Source of the DNA: Aquanectria penicillioides
Lineage: Eukaryota; Ascomycota; Sordariomycetes; Hypocreales; Nectriaceae
Assembly: GCA_003415625.1 (NCBI GenBank)
Contig: PYIU01000004.1
Location: 372,001 to 436,000, forward strand
Reading direction: 5' to 3'
Length of the DNA stretch: 64,000 nt
Shown: one piece after another, positions 23,877 to 35,900 of the stretch
Position numbering within the stretch: position 1 is the stretch's first letter
Layout of the letters: each line of letters begins with the position of its first letter
The notes under the pieces: generated by a model
The model's database searches: none
Told to the model about the DNA's origin: nothing
The model's input: only the letters and a program-made list of their open reading frames with translations
Translations under genes and position numbers: made by a program

Positions 23877-25355
23877 ATGGCCCGCCAGGTTTACGCTCAT
23901 TATATGGTATGGTAACCAACACATTCCCCCTGTCGAGACTCAACCAACAAGCATCAAACACACCAACAAACCAACGAGCAGACACAAAAAAAAAAAAAAA
24001 AAAAAAAGGATACTAACATGAGCAAACCATCAGGTCGGTCTGACCAGCCAGCAAAGCCTCTCCCAATGGGAAAAGGACATTAGCGATGCCCAGGCCGCCT
24101 CCATCGACGGCTTCGCCCTCAACATTGGCCCCAGCGACTCATGGACCTCGACTCAGCTCGGCCTCGCCTACCAGGCCGCCGAGGCCGCCGGCTTCAAGCT
24201 CTTCATCTCCTTCGACATGGCCTCCGGTGACTGGGGCGTCTCCCAGGTTGTCGACTTCGTCAACGCCTACAAGGCCAGCTCGGCCCAGGTCCTGGTCGAC
24301 GGCAAGCCCATGGTGAGCACCTTTGAGGGCCCCGCCTGGTCCAGCAACTGGGACACCGTCCGCAGCCAGACCGGTGGCATCTTCCTCGTCCCCGACTGGA
24401 GCAGCCTGGGTCCCGAGGGGCTCTCCAGCTATTTGAGCGGCATCGACGGAGCCTGTAAGTTGATCGCCGCAAGGTCATGTCCTCATGTTGACCACTGACT
24501 GACAATGCCTTGATGTTAGTCTCCTGGGGTGCTTGGCCCGCCGCCAACACCAACTCCATGACCACCGACAACGACGTTCTGTACAAGAGCGTCCTCAGTG
24601 GCAAGCCCTACATGATGGGTGTCAGCCCGTACTTTTACGTCAGTAAGTAGCTTCCTTCTCAACATCCCCTCGCCTCTGGGATACCAAGGTCCCGGGACGC
24701 AATGTGCTGATCAACCCACTCCGCAGACCTGCCCAACTGGAGCAAGAACTGGTACTCTTCCAGCGAGTCCCTCTGGTACGACCGCTGGCAGCAGGTGCTC
24801 GACGTCATGCCCGAGTACATTGAAATCATCACCTGGAACGACTTCAGCGAGTCTAGCTACATTTCCGACATTGTCAGCTCCCAGATCGTGAGCGGCGCCG
24901 AGCAGTACGTCAACGGCTACGACCACTCGGCCTTCCGCAGCCTCCTCCCCTACTTCATCAAGGCCTACAAGGCCGGCGAGAAGAACGTTGCCCTGCCCGG
25001 CGACGAGACCGCCATTGCCTGGTACCGCACCACCCCCGCTCAGCTGGGCGCCGACGGCGGCACCGTCTGGGGTCAGGGTGGCTCTCAGTCTGCCAACCTG
25101 GGCGCTCGGGACGTCGTCTCCGTCATCACCATCACCGTGGACGACACCCAGTTCGACCTGGCCATCGGAGACTCCAGCCAGAGCTTCGTCGCCAACGGAA
25201 CCAACCGTGTCAACTACTTTGAGATCCCCTTCAACGGAGCTGTGGGCAACGTTTCCTTGAGCATGAACGGCCAGACCGTCACTGGAGCTGCCATTACGAA
25301 CACCCTGCCCGCCACTGGATACGTCAACTTCAACTCGGTTGCTATCCAGCTGTAA
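23877..25355 (+). CDS. GH71 alpha-1,3-glucanase (mutanase), no signal peptide seen
   Basis: Hydrolyses alpha-1,3-glucan of fungal cell walls. Four exons (23877-23906, 24034-24454, 24520-24642, 24727-25355) give 400 residues in phase. The first intron holds a perfect branch site TACTAAC at 24011 next to a run of about 20 A. GH71 hallmarks are clear: VYAHYMVGLT at the start, IDGFALNIGPSDSWT, KLFISFDMASGDWG, STFEGPAWS, SPYFYVNLPNWSKNW and YIEIITWNDFSESSYI. The C-terminal part (about residues 290-400) is a beta-rich accessory region. The protein begins directly at the catalytic domain: no hydrophobic leader precedes it in frame, since an in-frame TGA stands upstream without an earlier Met. Family members are normally secreted, so an upstream signal exon was missed, or the enzyme is intracellular. 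Convergent with the next gene. Confidence 0.88.
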
Positions 25356-25576
25356 GTGTGTTGCTGAACGCCTGAGGAGTATCGTACGTTTTTGTTTCCT
25401 GGCGAGAAGTGTTGGAGATTTTTGTGTAAACTGTGTCTAGCGTGCGCATGGTCATGCAAGTTGTACAAATATAAAAGGTCAGCCGCGTCGTGTATAGGCT
25501 GCAACCCATCATCATTATCATCATCTCAGTCATCTGTAGAGTAAATTCGCTAGAATCGCGCCTCGCAGTTGATTCA

Positions 25577-26040
25577 CTATAACTTTTTAATCTCCGATTG
25601 AAACTTTCCTGTCCACTCAGTAAACTCGTCCTCTGAACCGTCCCAGGTCTTGCTTAGCAATTCACTCGCGCCATATGCGTCGGAGAAGGCCTCAGACACA
25701 GCCGTGTCAATCTCCTCGGGGTCTAACTCGTAAAAGGCAGCCGCCACATCGCCGAATTTTTCGGGAAGCTGCTGGAGCACCTTGGCTGTCCCATCGAGGC
25801 GTTGAGGGAGGTCCGCAGTGACCTCACTCGGTGGGAAAGGAGGCAGCTTCTTGAATCGTCGCTTGGAAATGGCTTGGTAAAGGAGCACGACCAGTCGAAG
25901 TCGCTTGAGGGTTGAATCTAGTCGGGGCCGGATTCCATCAGGGTCGTCTCGCGGGATGGTTTGCTGAGAATTCATGAGGTTGTCGAGCATTTCTTGCTTG
26001 GAGAGGGAGGTGTTGCCAAGTTGATCAGCTAGGTCGTCCA

Positions 26041-26077
<37 letters not shown>

Positions 26078-26737
26078 GTCAGGTTCCTCATCCCCCCATT
26101 CCTTCATTTCCTCCATAACATCCTTAAGAGTATCCCTCCACTGCTCTGCCTTCTTGACGAAAAACCCGCCAACTCCCATGTTGGCCAACGCAGTGACATC
26201 GTCACAAGCGGACCAAAGCACACCAGTTGAGGCAAGGCTGCCCTTGCCGCTAGGACCGAAAGAATTCTTCTTGTCGCCGGAAAGAATCTTCCCATCCCTG
26301 GGGACCCTTTGAAGCAATCCAGAAAGTTCCACAAAAACTCTCTGAGCGCGCCAGGCTAGTTCGCGGCGGACAAGCGCAGTGTAAACCTTTGCGTCGCAGA
26401 CCTCGAGGGCAGAGGCAAGGCCAGGGATGGGACCGGTGACGAGTTCACGAACGACAGTGGAAACCGCAGTCGGAGTAAAGGGCTCGTTGATGATCAAAAG
26501 CGATAATTTTGTCGCGTGGGCTCTGATCAAGGATGTGGAATCCCGGGCGAGCGCGAGGGCGTTGATGTCAGACGCAGCCGAGGACGAGGACGAATCGGAT
26601 TTCGGGGTGGCAGCGGTCGGTGCGCTCTGCCCCTTGTGTATGGCAGCGAGGACGGTCTGTAGCTGTTGCAGGAGGGTTGATGCTGTCTCAACAACCGAGT
26701 TCATGGCCTTGAGGGCCTCTTCATTGGTCGGGGCCAT
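25577..26737 (-). CDS. Cyclin-D1-binding-protein 1-like (GCIP family)
   Basis: A single exon encodes 386 residues. The start at 26737 (MAPTNEEALKAMN) is preferred over an in-frame ATG 22 codons upstream because the extra residues are Thr/Ser/His-rich and leader-like. The N-terminal half is helical (ALVRRELAWRAQRVFVELSGLL; WSACDDVTALANMGV), and the C-terminal half carries LKRLRLVVLLYQAISKRR, as in the Grap2/cyclin-D-interacting family of helical-bundle proteins. The two halves are joined by an acidic linker with 13 consecutive Asp near residue 220, encoded by near-perfect alternating GAC/GAT codons. The molecular role in fungi is not established; assignment rests on overall architecture. Its 5' end faces the glucosidase II beta gene across 762 bp. 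Confidence 0.72.
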
Positions 26738-27499
26738 GGTTTGGTGTAAAGAATGGGTAGAATGAGTTGACTGGATCGAAGGAGGAGCAGTCGGGCGTTG
26801 CAAGGAGAGATGCTTCGAGCCTGGTCAAAACCGGTAGCAGAGGGACGCTAGGAAATAATGGCGACACGAGCGAGTTCCTTGTACCAACGAGACGAACAGT
26901 CCCGGCCGTGGCTCTGGAACAATGCCCTCTTTTAGTTTTAATTTTTTAAGCGTCACAGGCAACGCTTTTTTTGTGGTGTTTGATGGAGGGGCAACTTTTT
27001 CCCCCGCCTTCAGGTCGTGGGCGTGTCCCCCCGCTTTGGGCAGGCGGTGGGCCACTCGGCGGCTTGGTTTAGTGGGTGCGGCACCACAGCAAAGGCCGGG
27101 AATAGTAGTTGAGTACACTACAAGTCTCTCCAGTCGCATGTGCGCTGTGCTGCTGCATCCAGCGTACCTGGTGCCCTGGAGACCCGTTGCAACTCCCCGT
27201 GCGCCTTTTCGCCTGGTGTCTCCCAACCGCCAAACCCCCCGGTGCTGCAGCCGGGCAGTTTCCAGACGGTTTACAGTGTGCATCTTGTCTGGCTTTAGCG
27301 CCGTCGGCCACTGACACGGGCGGGCGGCCCCACCACGGCCCCCTGTCGTAAGCTAAGCAAGCTCCTGTCCCGTTTTGGATGATGACCTGGCTCTAACTCG
27401 TGAACTGCACTCCCATCTCTCTCAACGAGATCGCAGCGAGAGCACCGACAAGCCTGGGAACAACTCCCCAACTTCACAGCACCCGCACGCATCCCCACA
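26738..27499. promoter_or_regulatory. Shared divergent promoter region
   Basis: A 762 bp gap between the start codons of the GCIP-like gene (-) and the glucosidase II beta gene (+). It must contain both promoters. No individual site was identified with confidence. Confidence 0.4.
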
Positions 27500-29368
27500 A
27501 TGCAGCACCCTCCGTCCTGGGCGCTGCTCAGCGCCATCTACGCCTTCACTGTGGCTGCCGGCAGCCTGCCGCGCGGTGTCGGCCCAGACTGTGAGTAGCT
27601 GAAGCTCTGCCCCCGTCACCGTCTTCGTCACCGTCTCCATCCCCATCCCCCCATCCCCCCAATCCCCATCTCGCCATTGACCGCTGCTCACCCGCCATCC
27701 AATCCTCCAGTCGCCGTGCATTACCAGGGCAAGGACGAGTTCTCCTGCATCACCAATGCCGCCATCAAGCTGAGCTTGAGCCAGATCAACGACAACACCT
27801 GCGACTGCCCCGACGGCTCTGACGAACCTGGCACCGCCGCTTGTGCTCACCTCGATCCTCTCTCCCCCGAACAGCCGCTTCCTGGCTCCGCCTCCGGCAC
27901 TACTAAAACCTCCAATGCTCTCCCCGGCTTCTGGTGCCCCAATGAAGGCCATATCGGCATGTACGTGCCCTTCCTCTACGTCAACGACGGCGTCTGCGAC
28001 TACGACCTCTGCTGCGACGGCTCCGAGGAGTACAGGAGCGTCGGCGGCGTCAAGTGCGAGAATCGATGCGCTTCCATTGGCAAGGAGTACCGACGCTTGG
28101 AAGACGAGAAGCGAAAGAAGATGGAAAAGGCTGCCAGCCAGAAGAACGCCATGACCCAGGAGGCCAAGGAGCTCCGCCGAAAGATTGAGCTCAACATCAA
28201 CACCCTCAAGAATGAGCTCAAGGCCCTCGAGACCAAGCGGGACGGTCTGCACCAGAGGTTTCGAGAGGTTGAGCAAGAGGACAAGAGCAGAGTTGTTCGC
28301 AGCGAGGGCGGTGGTGGCAAGCTTGGCAACCTGGTTGGCCTGGCCAAGACGCGGGTCAAGGAGCTCCGAAATGCTCTCCAGGATGTCATTGACCAGCGCG
28401 ACGATCTTAAGGACCGGGTTTCTGAGCTCGAGGAGATTCTCAAGAAGTTCAAGGAGGAATACAACCCCAACTTCAACGACAAGGGTGTCGAAGCTGCCGT
28501 CAAGTCGTATGAGAACTATGCCGCTCGTCAAGAGACTGATGCCGCCAAGAGGGCTCAGGGCGATAATGACGATGTCTTCAGCGTCCTTCAGGAGGACAGC
28601 GAGACCAACGGCATCAACTGGAAGGAGTTTGAGACCAGCGATGAATCTGATACTGACATCCGTAAGCCTACTTGAGCCCCTGCTTTGTCCATGTCCAATT
28701 GCTAACATGCTTCTGCTTTCACAGTGTTCAACTTCGAGGCTTACCTTCCATCCTTTGCCCGAGACCTCCTCCACAGCAGCCTGAGCGGCGCCCGTGTATG
28801 GATGATTGAGAACGGTATCCTTGCCGACAACGTCAAGCCCGGAGCCGAGTCCGCTCTCGCCAGGTCCGCCCGCGAGGCTTACGAAGCTGCTGACCGAGAT
28901 GTCAACCAGAAGAACAGGGACCTTGAGACGGAACAGAGCGACCTCAACAAGGATTACGGCCCTGAGGATATCTTCCGTGCCCTCAAGGGCAAGTGCGTCA
29001 GCACCGAGGCCGGCGAGTACACCTACGAGCTCTGCTGGCTAGACAAGACGATTCAGAAGTCCAAGAAGGGCCACGGCACTACCACCATGGGCAACTTTGA
29101 CCGAATCGAGCGTGCCATCGCCGACGACGAGGAGCGCCTCGACGGCAAGAGTCTCGGCAAGGGTGAGCGCATCGTCCTGAAGTACGAGAACGGCCAGAGC
29201 TGCTGGAACGGACCCCAGCGCCGAACCGAAGTCTGGCTGGGTTGCGCCGAGACGGAGGAGCTGTGGCGCGTCGCCGAATCTGAAAAGTGCGTTTACAAGA
29301 TGGAAGTTGGCACTCCGGCTGCTTGTGACGGATTCAAGTTGGCCGAGCACGTCAAGGATGAGCTATAA
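27500..29368 (+). CDS. gtb1: Glucosidase II beta subunit (ER, KDEL)
   Basis: Noncatalytic subunit that retains glucosidase II in the endoplasmic reticulum and presents N-glycans for removal of inner glucoses, within the calnexin quality-control cycle. Three exons (27500-27590, 27711-28661, 28725-29368) give 561 residues in phase. A signal peptide covers about residues 1-22 (WALLSAIYAFTVAAGS). Two LDL-receptor class A-like Ca-binding repeats follow (CDCPDGSDEPGTAAC; VCDYDLCCDGSEE). A Lys/Glu-rich coiled coil spans roughly residues 130-300. The C-terminal mannose-6-phosphate-receptor homology domain contains CVSTEAGEYTYELCWLD, YENGQSCWNGPQRRTEVW and the final Cys pair. The protein ends in VKDEL, an ER retrieval signal. 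Every expected part is present and intact. Confidence 0.95.
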
Positions 29369-29996
29369 AAAGAATATCCCCAAGGCCCAAGGGGGCGGCG
29401 TTTGCATGCATGTTGCCGAGACCATAGTACCTAGAGACTCTAGTCATCTATCATCAGGATTTTTGTTTTATTCAACGCAGAGCAGTGAGAAAAATAAAAT
29501 ACTCTTTTTTCCCCTCTTGTTTTGCGTCAAAAGAATTAGCTCGAAACAGGAAAAAAATTCCTTGTTCAAATCTTGTTTTGTCTTTGTCATTGATACCTGT
29601 GCCTCCTCCCCTACTATGAATACATGAATACCAAAAAAAAATGAATAAAAATGATGATAGAAACAGACACACACACACACACACACACACGCACGCACGC
29701 GCACACACAGATAGAAAGCCTTCATCCCAAAATTCATGGACATGCCAACCGGTCCCTCCCAACTCCGCGCAGTGATGATCTGATCTAACTGAGCGCTATG
29801 CCTTTGATCGTTCCCAAATTTGCGACATCGTTCCACTCCACTCCGCCCCCGCGCCCGTCTCACACACTGTCCTTTGACCTTGATGCCATAACAAAAAGAA
29901 ATCGGGTTCAAGATTGCAGCGTCATGACGCAGTACATTTGAATCCTCCTGCACCTCCCCTTACTTTCTTCGTTTTCTCTATGGGCCTTCAACCAAT
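29369..29996. other. Convergent 3' region
   Basis: Region between two convergent stop codons, so it should contain both 3' untranslated regions and terminators. It is A+T-rich with an (AC)n run near 29666-29709. No gene seen. Confidence 0.5.
29666..29709 (+). repeat. (AC)n microsatellite
   Basis: About 20 AC/GC dinucleotides with CG-type interruptions toward the right end. Confidence 0.9.
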
Positions 29997-32900
29997 TTAC
30001 CAGAAGCTGCACCATCCTATGTAATGTTGACACAGGTTTTCCAGTTTGGTAGCTTCCATGATGAGCTTGTTCACCTGGTTGATGACGTCGAGCTCTTCGT
30101 TGGGCTTGAAGTCGCGTCCCGTCAGCTTCTGGGCCACGCGGTCCAGCACCTCGAGAGCACGAGCGTTCTGGCTCTCCACCTCCTGAGCGCCGTTGACCAT
30201 GTTTCCCTCCTGGGCAGCCGAGCTGTTGGTGCGGGCACGGCTGCGAGTCACCGGCGGCGCAGATGGTTCGGCGGTAGCGTTGAGGAGCTCCGAGGGCGCA
30301 ACATCGCTGTCCAGGATGGATTGGCGTCGTTGTCTCGTACCGCCGGGTCCAGCCAACGCCGTCTCGCGGTCAGATCGGAAGTTGGGTCCGGTGGGAGAGG
30401 CCGCATTGGTCAGTCGCCAAGTAAGCAACGGGTCATGAATAAACTGCAAGTGATGTTAGTTGATGCTATCGGTGAAAGCGAATGCGCAAGGTTACTTACC
30501 GCTTCCAAAACGGCCATGACACTCTCCTTATTGTCCCTCAGAACTCTCATAACGTTCTCGCAGGTAATTCTGAAGCTACCCTCGATGTTACTAACCTCCA
30601 TGGCGTAGGTCAGCATGCGAGTCAGTCGGAATGGAACCCGTTCGGGGTATTTTTCTCGCTTCATGGCGACCTCGAAGCAGTCACCGAAATCAATGTGGAT
30701 AATCTTGCCAGTGACTCGGTCAAGCATCAAGTTGGAAGGATGTCGGTCTCCCAGGCCCAGGATGTAGCCCACCATGGACATGACACCCAGCGAACGAGTG
30801 TAGTTGGTGCGTCGCTCAAGCCAAGCCTCCGATGACTTGGACTTCAGCCACAGCACACGGTACAAGTCTTGGCCGGTAGTGTTATCGAGTGCATAGCCGA
30901 AGACTTCAACTTTTTGCATCAACGTGAGGTTATCATAGTCGGGAGCCATCTGGAGCATTATACGATGCTCAATGTTAAGAAGAATCTTGCGGCTCTCACG
31001 ATACTCTCGAATAAGCACGTGCAGGGTGTCACTATTTGGCACCCATCCGAGCAGACCGGAATTCTGTGACAGGGGGATAGCCGGGTATCGCTGGATGTTG
31101 AGATGTCGCTTGTAACACTCCGAGTCGTTGGCCAGGAGAGTGTTGCACAGGCCAAACAGCTGCATGACACGTTCGTCCTGTCGAATATCCTCGTGGCCCT
31201 TGAGCAGGAAGGCGTAGGACTTGCCATCGCTTCCGTTGATGTTGAGCTTTCGAGGGCGCTGCTTGGAGTTGATGACGCTGAACGTCGTCTCAAAGGACAT
31301 GATCTTGACAATCGACTGTCCACTCTTGTAAGTGCCAGGAACCGCAAGGTCCAGGTTCTTGGCGTTGAGCAGCTTGGGGGAACAGTACGTCAACTCCAAA
31401 GTAGTAACTTGAGGAAGCTGCCTAGAGATCCTCCTGAAAACCTGGTAGTACAGATCCCAAGCCTGGTTAAGATCGTTGACGTCCTGGCTGGTCTCGTATT
31501 GACGACACCAGTCTTGTGCCTCCTTGAGGTCCCTGCCAAATGCTTGAGCAAATGAAATCTCGCGCAACGTTTCCGGTCCGCGCTCCAAAAGCTCATGAAG
31601 GGGCTCCAGTGTCGCGAACATTCCTTCTATGTTATGATCGCCAAAGTACAACCGGGAAGCCTCTTCCAGGCCCTCATGCCAGAGCTCATGCCAGAGCACA
31701 GCGACACGGATAAGCTCGTGACTGACTGTATCAGCTTGAGCGACCAGGTTCGCGCTGTGCTGCCGCATGCTATCCATGATCTGAGCGGCAGATCGAGATC
31801 GTCGTGTGTTCTGCCAAGACTTCATGGCAACCGTGAGAGGGTACACCAAAGCCTGGGGGTGAGCTCGTCCGACATCAGCGAGCAGGTTGTGAACTGACTG
31901 CTGCACCCGCTTGTTAGGCTGGTTGATGCGAGCAATCAGCTGAGGAATGACCTCAAGCCAAGTATCGACGCTGACGTTGGCAAATCCTTCCGTGACAGCC
32001 GCGTTCACTTCCGCGCTGCCTCCATGAGTGAACCAGAGAGTGAGCAGGCGAAGTGTATCTTGAAGGGAGCTTCCAGCAGACAAGGCAATGGACTTGAAGA
32101 AGCCCTTGACGGCTGGCACAACGTGCTCAATAATCATTGACTGATCTGCGCGAGACAGGTGGCCCTCGTTCCTTGCGGAGAGTGCCTGAACAATCTCAAA
32201 GTTGGCCAACGCCCAGGCATGCCATGCCTTGTACCAGCGAGGGTTGTACTTGGTCGCCTGTGAATAAGACGTCAAGATGTCCTGTACGTGAGTGTACTGC
32301 CAGTCATCCTTGTTCAAAGCAATCAGCCACTCTCCCTGGCGCAGGTAGCACTTGGCAAGCAACACCGTCTGCTCATACAGCGCCCGTTGAGTCTGCGGGC
32401 TCATTATGGCGGGGTCCATCTGGTTCTGGAAACCATACTCGGTCGGAATGTTCATCTCATTGCCGGCTTGAGCAGTCAGGTGTGCCTTGGCAACATCAAG
32501 GCGACGGGCAGTGTCGCTGGTAAACTTGCCAAGACAGTAGAGCGTCTTCTCGGCAATACCAGACTGGCGCAGGTCTGGTAGTTGACCAACCTCCCATTCG
32601 TACTTAAGAACGGCATAGATGACCTGCGCGGGGATATTGCGAGGTCCTGAGCCATTCTGCCTCTCCGTCCAGTAGGGAATCATGCTCACCAGCGGCGCTT
32701 CCGTTCCAATGAGCTGCTTCAGGGACTTCTCTGCCAGCCCCATACGTCCCGACTTGCGGCATAGGTTGGCAAACTTGATCCACATATGCATATTCTCGCC
32801 GGGGGAGATGACAATCGCACGCAATCGAAGCATGCGCTGCCAAACTTCGACGTTCCTCTGGCATCCCTTCAATCGAGTCTCCCAGGTTCGTCGCATGATG

Positions 32901-35900
32901 GCCTGTTTCTTTTCGTCGCACTGCTTGTAAACAACAAGCTCCTCCAATTCAGCCAGCATCTGGACTCGAACAACAACTTGGTATGCCCGGTTATACGACT
33001 CGCTGACCAGGGCGCTCAACTCAGTATCAAGACCCTCTCGAGCTTGTTGTACACAAGCCAACGCCTCGCGGAACTGATTTCGGTGAAGGGCCAGAATCGC
33101 TCCAAAGAAGGATCGGTCAGGCGAGTATCTCTTAAGTGACGAGAGATAGTTGTCCATAGAGTCCCATTTGCCCAAACCCCATGCAGCAGCCGTGGCGAGG
33201 GGCGCAATCATTCGTTGCACCTCAGGAGATGAGTTGGCCCAAGTGCTGCCAGTGAGGTTGGCAAGATGTTCCCATTCGCTAAGGGCATGGTAACAACGCA
33301 TTTTGCCCATGACGATGTCAACGGGAATAACCTGGTCCTCGGGAATTTCTGCTTCTCGCTTCTCGTAGAAGGCGAGCGCTTCCTCCCAGCGCTCCAGCTT
33401 CTCGAACCAGGTTTCACGAAGCTGAATGCCCTCCTTATAGAGCTGGGCTTTTCGCAAAATACCAATGGCGGCATCAGACTGTTGGAGTTGGTTGTTGATG
33501 ACAATTAAAGCCTCAACTGCACCACTGCTTTGGTCTTGCAAGAACTCAAGTTCCTTGTAATGCAGAGCTTTTGCATAGGCGTGACAACGGGCTGCCTCTC
33601 GGCCAAGAACCCGGATGTCAATCGGCAGAGCCTTGTCGTCGTGCTCCATGAACTCAGCCAGGTTGAGCAAGAGGCCCAGCAGATCCGGCGGGACGTTTTC
33701 CGACTTGATCGCACTCTCAATGTTCTGGATCAGCTCATCCTGGAACTGCTCGTAAAGCTCGCTCCAGCAAGACACAAATGCCGAGTTGAAAAGCTCACGA
33801 GCCAGTGGAAGGTACACGCTAGCAAGACTTGCGCACGCTCGAAGAGCATGGTTGGGTGATTCTGTAAGCAGGGTAGTGCTGAATCGTCGGAGCCACTCTT
33901 GCCAATCCTCCTTTGTAGATTTGCCCTTCGTGTCCCATGCAGCCTTAAGGTGAATGGCATTCATCTCCAGCTTTTTGGTTCCTTGGTCCGCAAAAGCGGG
34001 CTCATCCGAGCCGTCAACGAACCGGTGTTCAGAACTGAGGTCTTGGGGTAGGACCTCGCCCTTCTGAAGCTTGCTGACGAGTAGCTCGTAGTTCTGATGT
34101 TGGATCTGATGTTGGCTGATTGTCTTGTTGACAGTGCCCATGAAGTGAAGATAGTCTTTGCCAAGCTGCTGGATCAGAGCGCAAAGGGTATCCAAAGCCG
34201 CGACCCGAAGAGTGGGTTCTCCCATGTCCAACACCCTAGTGAGTGGGTGAATGATCTTGGCAGCATAATCATTCAAATTGACTTGTCTTGAGATCTTTCC
34301 GATTGTGTCAATAGCCTGTTTCCTTATGAAGGTGGGCTGCCCTTGCTTCTCAAAGGTGCGCACAATGACCGGGATGATCAAATGCATGTATTCTTCAGCG
34401 CTCGCTCCAAACACCAAGAAAGCATGTAGCACCTTTTCAGAAGGCGTCCTCTTAGGAGACGTATCCTTGTCAAGCACACCAAGCATGAGGGGGAGGAGGC
34501 TGGCGAGGTAAATTTTGAATTCTCCCTCCAAAGATCTTGAAATGGCCTCCACGAGAGACAAAATGGTAGTCTGCAGTGTCGGGGAGGTGTGCCAGTATTC
34601 TTGGAGGATCTCGACGATCTCAGGAAGGTAGTTTCTAATGTGTTGGCGAACGATGCTGACCAGGGTGGCGAGCTGGTTAAAGTATGACTCTAGTCGAGTC
34701 GAGGACGATGATCGAATGACGAGCAAGAAGGCAGGGACGATTCTATCCAGGAATGAAACACACTCCAATCCCAAGGTGCGGAAGATGTTCATGATGGCCT
34801 CGATCACAGCCGCATGGTGTTGCACCAGTGAAGGGTCCTTCAGGATTTGAAGTAGGGCATTGATGACAACGGTGGGGAAGTACTCTTTGTTCGAGGGAGT
34901 CAGGCCAGTCATCATCAGTGAAATATCCGTCATCTGATTCGACTCGACACGTCGCTGAACCTCGGGTGTTCGCTCCTCGACTTGCTGTTAGATGCGTTAG
35001 TAAAATCGGGTTCCTTGTAGAGAAAAGGGTGCCATACCTGGTGTTTATAAGGATCCAAAGCACCCAGAATACCCATCAGCTTGATGGTCTCTTGTCTGAG
35101 AGGAACTCGCTGTCCCTCTGTTCGAATAATTCCTTGCAAAATCTCGAGCAGTTGAGGGTACTCCAGATAGGGCTCAATGACATATCCAGAGTTACTAGCC
35201 AGCTGTCCCAAAGCGTGGAGAGCAGCCTCCCGCTTCGAGTTGGAGCTCTGGTCCTGCAGGGCATCGATGATGAGAGGCATCAAGCGGTCCTTATAAGGTA
35301 ACATATCCTCACCTCCCACAGTTGCTAGCTCGCCAATTGCTTTCAGGATGGTTGCAGCAACAGAAGGGCTGGGGTCGTTGGCCTTTGGCAGCAGAACCGA
35401 AATCATGGGCTCAACATATGGCTTGATGAGTCCCTGAGCATTCTGCACGAGAAGACTCAACAGCTTGGCGCTCTCTTCCTTATTCCGGGCCACATCAGAG
35501 AACTCCAGCTCTGTCAGCATCTGGATAAGGGTCTTGCGCAAAGAAGGAATGACATAAGCAGGGTTAAATCTCGCCAGCCGGCCAATAATGGAGATAGCAA
35601 CTTCTCTAATAGAGAAGATCTCGTCATTTAGGGCGAAGAAGAGGATGCGAATGTTTTCAGCCTTTGCAAGGTGTCGGTCAAATCGCTCATCGAGAGCGGC
35701 GAGAACAGTTCGCCGAATATTGGGCTCAGGATCAGATACACCAACAGTCAGGAGCTTCTCGATCACGTCTCCGACAACTTGAAGAGCGTGGTAGCTAGTC
35801 TGGTTGACAATCGGATCCCGCACGTAGAGCTGGCAGCAGGTAAGGGCAGCTGCCTCTCGGATTTCTGGGTCCTCGTCTTCGACATACTTGATGGCTACAT

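Noticed and set aside
27422..28774. 450-codon minus-strand frame over the glucosidase II beta gene
   Set aside because: Antisense shadow of codon bias, Leu/Val-rich, while the plus strand encodes a complete known protein.
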